Assembly (NCBI GenBank): GCA_963931865.1
Contig: OZ007508.1
Span: forward strand, 7,354,956-7,418,955
Source of the DNA: Axinella damicornis
Lineage: Eukaryota; Porifera; Demospongiae; Axinellida; Axinellidae
Reading direction: 5' to 3'
DNA: 64,000 nucleotides
The notes under the pieces are model-generated. The model made no database searches. It saw only the letters and a list, made by a program, of their open reading frames with translations, and was not told the origin of the DNA. The number at the start of each line of letters is the position of its first letter. The stretch's first letter is position 1. Below are positions 11,347 through 23,185 of the stretch, piece after piece. Both the position numbers and the translations under genes were made by a program.

Positions 11347-12222
11347 CGGTTCCTGTCACACTCAGGAATGTTGATAATGCTTGAGAATGTTGCAGGTTTC
11401 CTGCCGGCCAACTCAGTTGCATTTGCAGCGAAGGCTTGACGGGGTGAGATTAACAACCTACAGGACATACAGAACTCGAGCAGCTACATATAGAGTCGAA
11501 CAATGAGCGCAGTCGACATATGCATCTGTTTATACTGCAACTCCACAATAGTCTCGCGTAGACAGAAGTATGAGCTTTTGCACACAGCTACTTAGGAGCT
11601 CAAAACTACAGCTTTTTGGCAACAGCTGTGTTCATTGGTAACTGCCAACAAGCAACAGCTTTCATAAATAATGTTAACATTGAATTCATTCATCTGCATT
11701 GGATATATTAATATACTTGCAAGTTAGACAACTGTATGAGCTCACTATACTCTTTGTGGTTAAATGGTTAATGGGAATGAGGCTAGCTACCTGACATCAC
11801 TTTCTTGAAAGTCATTCTGGATTTGGGTAATACATGGCTGCACATGTACTGTACAACTTACAATCCATTCTTGGCAGTTGGGAATACCCTTGAGGAGGAG
11901 CTGGAAGAGTGCGCTTGATGGGGCTGAAGGAGGTGGTAGATGGTCATCATGTACAAATGCACATAAAGTACAGAGGTATGAACCTCAGGAGATTGGAAAC
12001 TAACGTAATTATTCTCTCCTGAACTGCATTTAAGTATGCAAGGAAGAATACCCCCATGTATCAAGGCTATACCCAATATTGTCAGAATGTGTGTGTGTCA
12101 TCATCTGCACTTAAGTGTTTTGTTGTCGGAATATCTAAAGATTGATATGAACAGATTGATGTGCACATTTCAACAGATTCTAACCACCCATTGCTTGTAC
12201 AATTAGAATTGTTTGTCCTCAC

Positions 12223-12516
12223 CATTCACAACAACAGCATCACTTGTAACTCCCCCTCCTGCTGACGTTCTGGCACTCACTGTTACATAATATCCCTTCA
12301 CAATGTCTAAGCTGCCAATGAGCTTGTAAGACTCATCTTTTCCAACAAGTTCAGACCTAACTTCTCTCCTTGTACGTCCATCAGTGATATCATAAGTAAC
12401 AGAATAGCCAGTGATAAAGCCGCGGGCTTCTTCAAGGGAGAGTTTCCCCCAAGTAATGTTCATGTGAGTGCCGTTCACTCGAACCACAGCCACGTTCTTT
12501 GGAGCTACATTTGGTG
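12223..12516 (-). CDS. Array exon 22: FN3 domain, last of array
   Basis: NVAPKNVAVVRVNGTHMNITW, FITGYSVTYDITDG and GYYVTVSARTSAGGG, ending VVNG with donor gtgagg. The donor is sound, yet the next exon (SEA-like and membrane helix, about 1.7-1.9 kb downstream in the other copies) is absent: homology to those copies stops at 11772. Confidence 0.75.
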
Positions 12517-12607
12517 CTGGATAGATATAAAACCATGCAGTATAATGATATGTGGGAACAGAGACAGAAGCCAAAAGATAATCAAAGATCCCAAATTATC
12601 AACTCAC

Positions 12608-12700
12608 TTCCTTGTACAGTGAAAGTGATGTTTTCAGTAGGAGGTCCAAATCCTGCAGAAGTCCTTGCTCTCACAGAAACATTGTACGGGATGTACACAC
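12608..12700 (-). CDS. Array exon 21: second half of FN3
   Basis: VYIPYNVSVRARTSAGFGPP then FTVQGS, 93 nt, phase 1-1. Homologous to 25726-25818 (+). At the matching place on the copy at 48.6 kb the acceptor and first half are deleted. Confidence 0.75.
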
Positions 12701-13619
12701 CTGCATACAAGAGATTATGGTGGTTACATGTACCTATAATATGGATGCCTGTGCATGTACAGCCAAAGCTTTGAAAATGTGAAGGTTGCACCTTGCTCCC
12801 AATTAGATTGAACCTTGAATCCAGAATACAAAAAATGCCCTGGTGTGTATAGCTTGGTAACCATGTAAGGTAAAACGGCAATGCATCATATTTAGCGGAG
12901 GAAAATTTGGGGTTTGAATAATAGATGACTGACCTGATTATACGCCAATGAGTCACTCAGCTTGGTTATAAAAGACAATTAATATTAATGGTAAAAACTG
13001 ATAACTACACTTGAAGGTTCTATCAGGAGCGCATGAGCCACTGTCAAACTAGTATAGACATGTTGTGATCCCTCATGACACGCCTTACGGTCATACTTTA
13101 TATGAAAGACCTTTGCATTACCCCACAAACGCCAATTTGTCTTTCACACTTTTATGTAATGGCCTCTTGCCGTATAAGGTAAAAGTTTGGGACATGTAAA
13201 TGCCTACTATACTTCCGCTAGGGTGGGCATGCTGAGTTTGACGCTCCTTTGCCACCTTCGGCGGCTCGTGCACTCCTGGTTCTATACAGACATGCAGGAA
13301 CAAACTCATTGTAAGCTATGGAGACAGAGAGGAGCATTACATATGAGTGATTGGTCTTTAACACCTGGACTTAACTCAGGATGCACAACTAGACAGTTTA
13401 CGTAGTACCTGGACTTTTCCAGCTAATGACTAATAAAGGTTTATCATTCCTCATTTGTAAAATTAATATGCCTGTTTGTTGATCAGCTAGACTCACAGTC
13501 CAAGTGATACACGGTTTGTTACAGTTTGTTCTCGTAGACTTACTGAGCTTTAGCAGTTAGCTATGTGTGACAATGAGATAAACATGTCACAGTCTTCATA
13601 CCGTAGGGTTACAACTTAC

Positions 13620-13817
13620 TGAGGCCTGAGACAACAACAGTTTGCAGGCCAGGAAGTACCAATCTACTGAACACTGTAGCAACAGCTGAGGTCTGTCTCT
13701 GCACCATAACTGAATAGGACTGAACAGCTCCATTAGTCACTTCAGGTGTGCCCCAAGAGACTTGGAGAAGGGTGGACGATAAGGTTGTCACAGTGAGGTT
13801 TCTCACTGGTCCAGGAA
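13620..13817 (-). CDS. Array exon 20: first half of FN3, type f
   Basis: GPVRNLTVTTLSSTLLQVSW and VQSYSVMVQRQ, ending at SGLS before gtaagt. Only two thirds of an FN3 domain. The rest is in exon 21, so this domain alone is split by an intron, which the inverted copies also carry. Confidence 0.75.
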
Positions 13818-13990
13818 CTAAAACAAATATAGAGAAGCAAATTATTGTGTAAACATTGAAGAGTTGCACCGTGCAATTGGTTACATAATTTCTCAACATA
13901 GGAGTGACAAAAAGGAAATTGGGCTAGGCATTTCAAATTTCCATTAAACCTGAACTAGTTATGTTTGGGGACTGGACTAGTCTTGCATAC

Positions 13991-14275
13991 CTTCATCAAG
14001 TGTTGTAGATATTCCGTAGGCACGTGGTCTATTCCCACCAGAAGTGGAGGCATAGACTCTACAGCTGTATTGCGTAGCCGGTGTAAAACCAGGTAGGTTG
14101 TACCTACCAGCTGAACTGAATGTAGCTGGCAGGTCCTGTGAGTTTGGTTGGCAGGAGAGGGTGTACCCTATAATGACTCCATTTCTTTGTGCTTCCGGAG
14201 GTGGGCTCCATGAAAACTCCTGTGATCGAGGGCCCGTGGCTATTACACTGAAGTTCACTGGTGGGGCAGCAGGAC
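13991..14275 (-). CDS. Array exon 19: FN3 domain, type e
   Basis: PPVNFSVIATGPRSQEFSWS, NGVIIGYTLSCQP and FTPATQYSCRVYAST, with the two type e Cys residues. Phase 1-1, 285 nt. Confidence 0.78.
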
Positions 14276-14538
14276 CTGCAATTTCAACCACAAAACTTTG
14301 ATTACAGCTGCTAATCACTCGAAATGCAATGCCACTATACCAAGCATGTTTAATTTTGATCTCCAGCAGACTGCTTACTGATAGATTATCTTGTAGTTAT
14401 ATGTATACCTCCTGTGTGCTGTATAGCTATAGCCCATTTACAATAGTCTTTGAGATACATGAAGAGAGAAAGCAGTGCTGTTTCATCTTACATGGAATGC
14501 ACTAATGTTCAGTATAAGAAATGTGCACCATCTCTTAC

Positions 14539-14860
14539 CTGCTTCAAGTGCTGTGAAATTCTTTACCATCGTTAGAACTCCTCCAAATGAATTTGTGCTG
14601 TTAATGTAGAAATAGTATGCACGGTTGGCCAAAAGCCCAGTTATGTTGGAAGCATAGGTTGCATTTGTCACAGCAAGATCAGTCGTGAAGCTCAGTAAAC
14701 TGGTCGATTGGTTCAAGAAGGTTGGGGTCGTACCATAATACACAATGTACTCCTCTGGTGTGTAGGCAATATATGGGACAACCCAATGCACTATATAAAG
14801 CTGAGTTGGAAGAGATATCTGTCACCCTGAGTTCAATAGGCGAGACAGGGTTGTTAGGAC
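14539..14860 (-). pseudogene. Array exon 18: FN3 domain type d, +4 frameshift
   Basis: Acceptor frame reads PVSPIELRVTDISSNSAL. Then four extra bases (tata, about 14793-14798) push the rest (VHWVVPYIAYTPEEYIVYYG, ANRAYYFYINSTN, FTALEAG) into another frame. The exon is 322 nt, one more than a multiple of three, as expected from a +4 insertion. Removing the repeat unit conceptually would match type d exons 6 and 12. Confidence 0.7.
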
Positions 14861-15012
14861 CTATATGAAAATAAAAACAATGAATGAATCATCTACAGCA
14901 AAGTAGCTAAACGTCCAAAAGAAACAACATCTACTGCCATTGTGCCTTGCACATCAAAGAATTGCAGAAGAACCTGACATTGTAAAAGAATAATTCATTG
15001 CTTAACCCTCAC

Positions 15013-15345
15013 CTCGCACAATAGCACTTGCAGCAGCAGATGCTCTGAGACCAAGCCCTCCAGGAACTTGCAGTGAGACTGTGCAGTTATAGATGTAGCT
15101 ACCAATGGGTTTTCCAATATCAGTTACTTCGCTTGTACTCAGTGCACTCTCTAAGTACCGTGAGCTGATCAGAATAGAGTTACCATTATCGGAAAGGATT
15201 GAATCACCCAGTCGCCACTCAAAGTTTTTCATTATGTTAACACCGGTGGATACAGTGGCAATGCATCTGAGATTTAGAATGTTGTGTGGTGGAACATGAG
15301 CTGCAAAGGCATGGGATGGTTGGATGTCAACGCTGAGACTGGGAG
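15013..15345 (-). CDS. Array exon 17: Ig domain, type C
   Basis: PSLSVDIQPSHAFAAHVPPHN, LNLRCIATVSTG, FEWRLGD and YIYNCTVSLQVPG, ending IVRG. Phase 1-1, 333 nt. Confidence 0.78.
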
Positions 15346-15497
15346 CTGTACAAAAAAGAACAACAGAACATAAGTGCATGAAAAGGAGGTGACTAATAAT
15401 ACCGCTCTAAGTTCTGAGAATCAAATTCATTATCATGGTCACAGATGACTGGCTTACATAAATAACTGCAAACACAAGCAGTTATACACACTGTTAC

Positions 15498-15860
15498 CTG
15501 TGGCAAGCTAAGGAGTGATACTGTATCTGAGAGAGTTGGAGTGGCAAGAACGAAAGTTGAGTGTTCAGTCTCAGAAGCGACATCCACTTCACACGTGTAG
15601 TTCCCGTCATCAATGAGCCACCCCAAAGGATTGAACTGCAGTAAACTTTGGTATACACCTGATGAAACTTCTGAAGGGCTTACAGAGAGCAAGCGTTCAG
15701 TACTAGTTATCGGATTGCCATTCATTTTCCAAACTGCAGACACTATAACGGAAGTGTCTACAACTGATGAAACTGTAATTGTGCAATTTCATGAGCGTGA
15801 GGCTGCTGCCAGCGTAGGTTGGGGTGGGAAGTGATGCGACACGTACAGATGGACTGAGGA
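15498..15860 (-). pseudogene. Array exon 16: Ig domain type B, frameshifted
   Basis: From the acceptor at 15861 the frame reads GSSLTLM and then leaves register. The Ig sequence continues in another frame (CTITVSS, VWKMNGNP, DGNYTCEVDV) after the extra bases near 15785-15795. Total length (363 nt) is again divisible by three, so a second, compensating shift must lie further on. In the acceptor frame a TAG follows before the Tyr-Cys strand. The best reading is a 4-nt insertion (atga) before the first Cys. Confidence 0.65.
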
Positions 15861-16036
15861 CTGGAGAATTGAAGAGATAAAATTAATCTAAATCAATGCT
15901 GACTTCCACTGCTTCAGTAATTCTATACATGTGCATTCTTAACAAATTAAGCAGGCAATGCTATTAGTTTAGTGTGAATCTCCAATGAGCATTCTAACTC
16001 AAAAAGCTCATGGATGGATTTACTTATAACACTCAC

Positions 16037-16378
16037 TCTGTACTGTGACATTCACTGTGGCTGAAGCAGATTGCATCATAGTTCCATATGGAGAAACAAC
16101 AGTGGCTTTGCACGTGTATGTCCCAGCATGCGATGTGTGCACTGGACTGAATGTTAAAGCGTAACTTGTCAGTCTTGTAGGATTTCCAATAACTGGTTGA
16201 ATAGCCACAGTTATTGCTCCCTCTGATGAAACAACTTGCCCATTAGGATTCAACCATGTAATTCGGGGAGCAGATGTAAGTCCGTTCTGCACTGTAACCC
16301 TACAGATAAGGGTGTACACTTCGCCAGGTGTCACTGTGCCATCTGATGCAATTATGGAGAGATCGGGTGCCTGAAGAG
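16037..16378 (-). CDS. Array exon 15: Ig domain, type A
   Basis: LSIIASDGTVTPGEVYTLIC, ITWLNPNGQV and VHTSHAGTYTCKATVV. Starts the third A-B-C-d-e-f run. Phase 1-1, 342 nt. Confidence 0.78.
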
Positions 16379-16538
16379 CTGTGGAATGAGTAAACATTAA
16401 CACTCTGCCACAATAATTATTGCAATAGCATGCAATTTGGTGAAGCTTAGCCGTCAAATTCACTGAATATAAATGGCATGTAGGGATGGATGAGCTAATA
16501 ATTCTCAATTCAGATTACTAAATTAAGAAGCTGCAAAC

Positions 16539-16820
16539 CTTCTTCACTGCTCCTTCCCTCAGCAAGATCACTCAAGGGTCCCTCTCCTGCAATGGTACTA
16601 GCTGAAACCTGCACTACAACCATCTGGTGTGGCTGTAGGCCAAACACCATGAAGTTAGTGGCCGAGCTGGTGGCTGTCAGAAAGCTAGAACTATTGGTGA
16701 GGTTTATGTACACTGTATAATGCGTGATGATGCCATTTGGTGTCACTGATGGGGCCCAGTCGACGAACACTGAGGAAGAGCTTGTGTTCCGGATGCGCAC
16801 ATCAATGGGAGCACTGGGAA
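16539..16820 (-). CDS. Array exon 14: FN3 domain, type f
   Basis: APIDVRIRNTSSSSVFVDWA, PNGIITHYTVYIN and LQPHQMVVVQVSAST. The donor gtttgc is weaker than its neighbours. Phase 1-1, 282 nt. Confidence 0.75.
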
Positions 16821-17191
16821 CTGGAGGTAAGATGGAAATTGTATGAAATATTGTTATCATACTTTGTAGATGTAAACTGCTAAGACAGCAACATCCAATT
16901 CAACCATTCCTACTATACACTTTCATGTTCATATTTAATTCATGCTACCATTTGATTCCACAGTTGTAAGGTTTTCTAAAAACAAGGCTAAGTGCATATA
17001 GTTCATTGTAACTTGTCATAAATTATGCTATTTTCATGTGATTATCCTGTGTGCACAGTTCCAGAAAGGATTTCAATGCTAGGAGCACAGAGCAAGCAAG
17101 CAAGCTCCACATATATGATTGGAAAGTTTGTTAATTGATAGCACATCACATTCACTAGGAAAAATGAACGCAAGTTTAGTTTATGCCTCAC

Positions 17192-17482
17192 CATCCTGTA
17201 GTGTAACAAATGCTGCAGTAGCAGCTGGGCCATCTCCAACAGCAGTTGAAGCAGTAACATTGCAAGTGTAGTTTGAGTATGGCACCAATTCCGTGAGTGT
17301 CACTGTATCGTTAGTAGTGGTTATTGGAATGTTGGAATCAGGAAAGATCCTCTCACTGCAAGTTACGGTGTATGCAGTGATAATGCCATTCCTTCCGCTG
17401 TCATTGGGAGGGTTCCACTGCAGAGTGACAGTAGTAGCACCAACAGCAGCTACCACAAGGTGTTCAGGTGGGCTAGATGGTG
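17192..17482 (-). CDS. Array exon 13: FN3 domain, type e
   Basis: PPEHLVVAAVGATTVTLQWN, NGIITAYTVTCSE and LVPYSNYTCNVTAST. Type e has two extra Cys residues (TVTCS, YTCNV), shared with exon 19. Phase 1-1, 291 nt. Confidence 0.78.
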
Positions 17483-17674
17483 CTGAAATGGTATGACAAA
17501 ATTAAATGTCACAATTAACTCATCATGTGAGACTGCTTAGTTAATGGATTCACTATGTAATGATTATTGTTACCTACTTGAAGGTCATGCAGGCATCAAG
17601 TAAAAGGGTTTCATCCATGTGGCAGGATGATTATATATTACTCTAATGAAATAACGACACAATGATTCACTTAC

Positions 17675-17989
17675 CTGCTTCCGCTGTGTAGAATGTGTGA
17701 ATACCACTCAAACTGACTGCAAAGCGGTTTCGGGCCTCAACTGCATAGTAGTATTGAGTGAATGGGCGCAGAGTACCGACAGTTGCAGAGTACAACAGCA
17801 GGGAAGCAGTTATGTTATGCGTTCCTTCTACTACACCACTTCTGAAAGTAAGGCTCTCGTTGCTGTAACCATTGAGGATGCTATAGTTTTCTGGAGTGTA
17901 GGAAATAAGCCGCACCAGCCAACTAATATTTGCAGAAGTGGCATCAGTAGCTTCCAGTGATGCACTAGGATTGAAAGGAGAGGCAGGTC
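17675..17989 (-). CDS. Array exon 12: FN3 domain, type d
   Basis: NPSASLEATDATSANISWLV, YTPENYSILNG and LRPFTQYYYAVEARN. Phase 1-1, 315 nt. Confidence 0.78.
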
Positions 17990-18130
17990 CTGTGGAGAAG
18001 GAAAAGAACAATGGTTCCATAATAATAACATCAGACTGATTCAACTGCCTGACTCAACATCCTGACCCATATTCCATCACCAATCTCAGCTCATCTGTAC
18101 TACATGTAAGATGTACATGCTGTATCTCAC

Positions 18131-18469
18131 CTCTGATTACAACTGTGGAATTCCTCGCTTGTTGAACAGCACTGGATTCAGGTATGCTCAGAACAACTAC
18201 ACAGCCATAGATTCCCGACTTGAGTGAAGTAGCTTGAGCTATATAGACTACACTTGTCTTTTGTTCACCGCTTACTTCTTCTTCCTCTACAATAGTTACA
18301 CCAGTTGTGCTGTTATCAACTTGTAACCCAGCCTGTAGCCATGTAATATCAAGTTCTGGAGAAACACCACTGGATTTGGTAGCAACACATGTTAGAGTAA
18401 AGCTGTTGTATGGTTCAACATCAGCACCAGTGTAGGAAGTAGGAGCCAGGTACACATCTATAGCAGGAT
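18131..18469 (-). CDS. Array exon 11: Ig domain, type C
   Basis: PAIDVYLAPTSYTGADVEPYN, FTLTCVATKSSG, ITWLQAG and GIYGCVVVLSIP, ending VIRG. Phase 1-1, 339 nt. Confidence 0.78.
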
Positions 18470-18757
18470 CTGTTGAAAGTACCAACAAGACTTCACAGTT
18501 GGTACAGTTTCAAAATGCATGCAGTGACTAAAAAAATCTACTTTCATGATTAAGAAGTTCCTTTACATGCATGTCACAGACCCAACCCAAGAGGTGTGTA
18601 GGGCAATTATACTGGCCACTATGACTATACATGAATGTGGGTAAGGCCAGTTGAAAAGAATCGCTAGATAGAGGCATTTGCATATCTTATTCACCATAAT
18701 AATAATATTATACAGAATTAAGCATGCACCCCTCTGTATAAAGTTGCAGTTTGATAC

Positions 18758-19108
18758 CTGAAACCATGAAATAGTACGCTGATTCTCCGATGGCATTGGC
18801 AATGTAGGGTATGATTTCAGTCGGATAAGCAGACGCACGACAGGTATAATTCCCAGTATCTCTAGTGCTGCTAAGAGTATCAAATCGCAGGGTGGCATCG
18901 TACTCATGTGTTCCTATCTGGACAGGGTCAGCAGTTGTAATGCGAGCAGAGTTGGACATTTCAATCCCATTCCTCAGCCACTTAACCGCAATAGCGACTC
19001 CAGTGTTGACGTCACTGTCCACAGCAATTGTACACCTCAAAACAAGGGATGTTCCTGCGATGTAAGCCTCTCTCACAGGAGTTGTGATATTCACAACTAG
19101 TGGGGGGA
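18758..19108 (-). CDS. Array exon 10: Ig domain, type B
   Basis: VNITTPVREAYIAGTSLVLRC, VAIAVKWLRNGIEM and DTGNYTCRASAYP. Same length as exon 8 (351 nt), fitting a common cassette origin. Confidence 0.78.
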
Positions 19109-19236
19109 CTACAGGGAGATAATATTGTGCATCATGGCTGCCCGAAGTCTCAATCAATACATCAATTACCATGGCTCAATCTTAGAATTGTGTTAGTATA
19201 TGCATGCCTGAGCTTACTGCAGAGTTAGTCACTTAC

Positions 19237-19569
19237 TGTTGACAGTGAGATCGATTGATGAAGAAGCACTTCTGTTCATGGATAAGTTGGACACACTGAG
19301 GTTTGCAATGCAGATATAGCGGCCTCCATGGGACGTGAGAAGTGGAGCATAAGAAAATGTCAGGTTAGTTGTTGTTGCCAATGGTACTTGAGTACCAGCA
19401 CCATAGCTGCCTCCTGAAAGTCTCCCCCCACTGTCATCTGTCCAGAATATTGTCAGTGCAGCATCATCTGTGAGTCCGTCAATCACAGTAACAGTGCAGC
19501 TGAGTCCAAAGTTTTCTCCAGCAATCTCAACACCCTCAGTACTTATCGTAATGACTGGCTGAGGAAGCA
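19237..19569 (-). CDS. Array exon 9: Ig domain, type A
   Basis: PVITISTEGVEIAGENFGLSC, IFWTDDSGG and LLTSHGGRYICIANL. Several NLS/NLT sequons mark it as an exposed glycosylated domain. Phase 1-1, 333 nt. Confidence 0.78.
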
Positions 19570-19787
19570 CTGCATAAATTGCAAATATATTTCATGATTG
19601 TGTTGCAAAACAGCAGCAGCCTTGACAGAGTATTCTTCAAGAACTCAATACATTAATAACCATGGCTCACTCCTACAATAATTATTTGTATGTATTTAGC
19701 TCCATGAACACACTGATGTACTTACAAATCAAAGCCCGCGGATCTTAGGATATTCATTAAAGGTAATCAGCAACGAAACAGACTCAC

Positions 19788-20138
19788 CTTCAATGTTTAC
19801 CAATAGCAAATCTGTTCCCAGAGCTGTTAGGATGTAGCTGGAGGTTGGATAAGGTCTAACAAGGAATTCACAAGAGTAACGTCCACCATCCAGGGTGCTG
19901 CTTAGAGGACGGACGGCAATGGTAGTTTCATAAACTGAACCCCTCACGGAGGTAACACTGGTGATGTTCCTGCGACTATTGCTTGTGAGCACTTGTCCAC
20001 CTCTTCTCCAGACTGCAGTGACCTCAACAGCTGTGTCAACTGCGCCAGAAACTTCAGCAGTGCAACCCAACAAGAGGCTTGTCCCCAAGTACACCGGACT
20101 AGAATACAGACCAAATATGAGAACGGACGGAGAAGGAA
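19788..20138 (-). CDS. Array exon 8: Ig domain, type B
   Basis: SPVYLGTSLLLGCTAEVSG, VDTAVEVTAVWRRGGQVL and GGRYSCEFLVRPYP. Acceptor cttcctccag, donor gtgagt. Phase 1-1, 351 nt. Confidence 0.78.
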
Positions 20139-20244
20139 CTGGAGGAAGGGAAAGAAAAAGTCAGTGTGAAGGAGAAGTGCTACCTGACACTAAGCATACT
20201 GAGAATACTCGAGTGTGATTGCAGAAAATTATATATCAACTCAC

Positions 20245-20556
20245 TCTGGACAGTGACATCTTGTGATACTAATGCATATTCCATTTCTGTGGAGTTAAGA
20301 GTGCCTTGGCATGTGTACTCTCCACCATGGGAGGTATGGAGGGGGTTGAACGTAATGGTAAGTGTAGTTGTTGAGCCTCGTGTAACAGGAGCACCAACTG
20401 TAACCGAGCCCCCACTCAGTAGTTCGTCACTGCTTGGGCCCCTCCACTCCATGTCGACTGTTCCTGAAGACCCCTCCAAAATTGTGACGGAGCAGTTAAG
20501 TATGTATACATCTCCAGGAGTGGAGTTGGGTGATGACGTCACAGATGCCATCAGCA
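20245..20556 (-). CDS. Array exon 7: Ig domain, type A
   Basis: NSTPGDVYILNCSVTILEG, DMEWRGPSSD and LHTSHGGEYTCQGTL. The PLHTSHGGxYTC block is shared with exons 9 and 15. Phase 1-1, 312 nt. Confidence 0.78.
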
Positions 20557-20729
20557 CTGTTAGTAGGAGGAAAGATTGAAAGTGAAGGGTTGTTCCTTAC
20601 ATTTCTGTCCATGTTAAACATATCCGTATAGTCAACTATTATGCATTGTGTATCACATGGTGTATATATATTTGCAAACAGTTACGGTAGAAACCAAGCG
20701 TACAACTGAGGTGCACAAGAATGGGTCAC

Positions 20730-21047
20730 CTGCTGATGGAGTTGTAAACTGCATGATCCTACTTGAATTGGAGCCAATGACATTCACTGCAACAACCTGG
20801 TAGAAGTATGTTGTGTTTGGTAGCAGGCTGCTAATGGAGGCTGAATACACTTGATTAGTAGCAGCTAAGTCACGTGTTCCCATAACCATACTGCTGCTGA
20901 AGTTCAATACGGTCTGATTAACTCCATAGTGTACAGTATATGTCTCTGGTGTATACGTAACTTCAGGAATGAGCCATACTACTACAGCCAGGTCAGATGC
21001 GATGTTTGTGTGACGAAGCTGAATTGGCTCCTCCGGGAGTACCGGAC
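20730..21047 (-). CDS. Array exon 6: FN3 domain, type d
   Basis: PIQLRHTNIASDLAVVVWLI, YTPETYTVHYG and LLPNTTYFYQVVAVN. All type d FN3 domains carry the YTPE-x-Y motif and a Ser/Thr-rich end. Phase 1-1, 318 nt. Confidence 0.78.
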
Positions 21048-21151
21048 CTATAGGAAAGATAAACTTATGTAATGTTTGGTTCAATGCAAATTCTGTAGTA
21101 TATTGATTCAACACACCAAGAATCATACACACTTATGTCTTCACACCATAC

Positions 21152-21496
21152 CCTTGATATTAGCTGTCACAGTTTCAGAGTAGGAAACAAGCGGATCTCC
21201 AGGTACTTGGAGTGTTGCAAGGCAGGTGAACATTATGGTTCCTGCACCATTTTCTGTCACAGATAGTTTGCTAGCGCTTGCAGATTGATTCAGGTTGCCA
21301 GTAGTAATGTTTATGGAACTTCCATCAGCAGTCAGAGTCTGAGTAGTAACACCTGACATCTTCCTCCATTCAATCATTTTGGATACAATAATCGAGTCTG
21401 GCTGAGTAACTGAACAGTTGATCGCAATTGTATTGTATGGCGACACATCCAGACTGGAAATGGTGGTAGGAGTCACAGAGATGTCCAATACAGGAG
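21152..21496 (-). CDS. Array exon 5: Ig domain, type C
   Basis: VLDISVTPTTISSLDVSPYN, IAINCSVTQ, IEWRKMSG and IMFTCLATLQVPG. Type C exons share the PYN/PHN before the first Cys strand and end in (A/V)xIxG. Phase 1-1, 345 nt. Confidence 0.78.
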
Positions 21497-21724
21497 CTAG
21501 TAAGTTAGAAAAAGCAAGCATATGTAACTTTGAATGTAATCAAACACACATTATTATCATCAAGCACAACATGTTTGGAACGTAAAAGGAATTGTGTAAG
21601 TTTGCTTGGCTTGCAAACACTTTGCAGCACATTGTTAACTCGGTCGTAACTATGCTAGATTCAAGTTAGCAATTATCTTATCCACAATCTCTCAGCAGAG
21701 TACTCTGTAAAATTATACTCTCAC

Positions 21725-22072
21725 CATGTACTGTGACAGACTGCGAACTTAAAGTTGTGGCACTAGTCACAAAAGATGACGGAGGAGAGGGAGTGACTAC
21801 CACTTCACATGTGTACAATCCACTGTCCAATTGTTGACTAACTGGACTGAATTCCGCTGTGCTGTGATAGACAAAAGCATGAATTTGTGTAGGTGAAACA
21901 ATGGCACGTCCTTGGTTTGCCAGGAGGGCTCCCGACTTCCTCCAGGTGATGTTAACAGCAACAGCAGTGTCTATTTCTGCTCTTATCTGAGCAGTGCAAG
22001 TTAGGAGTAAGATACTTCCGCTGTAGATGGTGACATTTGGTGATGCAGTCATAGTAACAGCGGGTTGAGGAG
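21725..22072 (-). CDS. Array exon 4: Ig domain, type B
   Basis: PQPAVTMTASPNVTIYSG, LLLTCTAQI, ITWRKSGALL and GLYTCEVVV. Type B exons share a D-T-A-V-x-V motif before the Trp strand. Phase 1-1, 348 nt. Confidence 0.78.
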
Positions 22073-22159
22073 CTAAAGAGGTGGAGCAAAATGCAGAATA
22101 ATTAATACTTCTGGAGTAGTGTCTCAAACGCTTCACACCAGATGATGTGCTGAACTTAC

Positions 22160-22489
22160 ATTGTACCACTACAGATGCAGTGGCTGTTTTGTTCAGAGGA
22201 GCCAGTGCAGCATTTGATTCCAGGATTGCTTGACATGTGTACTGGCCACCCTTTGATGTTTTCAAGGGGTTAAACTCCAGTTCGGCTACAGTTTCGTTGG
22301 TTGTTGTGAGTACTGTTATAGTTATCCCTTCTTCACTGTCAAGCTGGTTTCCAGCAGAATCCAGCCACACAATTTCAGGTGTAACAGATAAAGCCTGCTG
22401 TCTAGTTGCAGTGCAAATAAGGGTGTAATTCTGGCCAGCAACAATCATGCCCTCGCTGGTAATGGACAGCATCAGAGCTGATGACGGTA
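22160..22489 (-). CDS. Array exon 3: Ig domain, type A
   Basis: LSITSEGMIVAGQNYTLIC, EIVWLDSAG and GGQYTCQAIL. Type A exons share the linker start (S/T-x-G-x-V-x-x-G) and the end VVVQ. Phase 1-1, 330 nt. Confidence 0.78.
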
Positions 22490-22575
22490 CTATAGAGAAA
22501 CCAAAATATTAGCAAGAATGAAAAATGGAGTACTAAACATTTTGCATAACTGGATAAAGTGTACTTCACATTTAC

Positions 22576-22821
22576 CTGTGACGGTGACTGTGGTGTTCCT
22601 TTCCTGAATACCGTATGGGCTGATTACCCTACAGGTGTACTGCCTGTCATGAATGCTGTCATTCACTGGGTCGAATTGAAGCTCTGCAGAATGTGCTGAA
22701 GACCGAACTACTACTTCGCCACCATAGAGCCACTCAATAGCGACTGCATCAAGGTCAGTGCTGCATTGAAGTACTGCTCTCTCCCCAACAACCAAGGAAG
22801 CACCTCCAGTAATCTGAAGAC
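22576..22821 (-). CDS. Array exon 2: short Ig domain
   Basis: LQITGGASLVVGERAVLQC, VAIEWLYGG and RQYTCRVIS mark a compact Ig domain of 82 residues, the shortest of the array. Acceptor tttgtag, donor gtaaat. Confidence 0.75.
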
Positions 22822-22992
22822 CTACAAAGTATGTGGAAGTAGTACTATCAAACCACTGGTTAGTTCTTCATATAAGAATCACGAAATATGCTGAGTGTGC
22901 ACTATGACACGTATAGAGCTATAGTGTATCATATCATGGTTCCTTTGGTTCCCTTGGTTCCCTTGGTTCCCTTGGTTCCCTTGGTTCCCTTG

Positions 22993-23082
22993 GTGAAGTA
23001 TACAATCACCCCTACATATCTTTTTTCATTGTACATGTGTATATATGGAAGAAGATCTCTGTAGGGGTGATTGTATACTTCA
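22993..23082. repeat. Hairpin inside the TIR element
   Basis: tgaagtatacaatcacccct and its complement face each other across a 50-bp spacer. Confidence 0.75.
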
Positions 23083-23185
23083 CTGTTATGTTCGATCATC
23101 CCTTTTGTTTCCTTACTTTTTGCCGTTCTGGTATCCTTACATCCTGCTACATTTTTAATGTTTTTTATTACTTGTGTCCATTAAA

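Larger units (their letters stand above)
9731..11771. other. Spacer rich in hairpins, no gene seen
   Basis: Between the stop of the 459-aa gene and the edge of the inverted receptor copy lie two hairpin repeats, a CA tract, a tiny TAGCCTC palindrome and a tacg/tatg microsatellite. The motif cataaaggga recurs at about 9998, 10034, 10067 and 10321. No membrane-spanning exon for the receptor array on the minus strand is found here. Confidence 0.5.
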
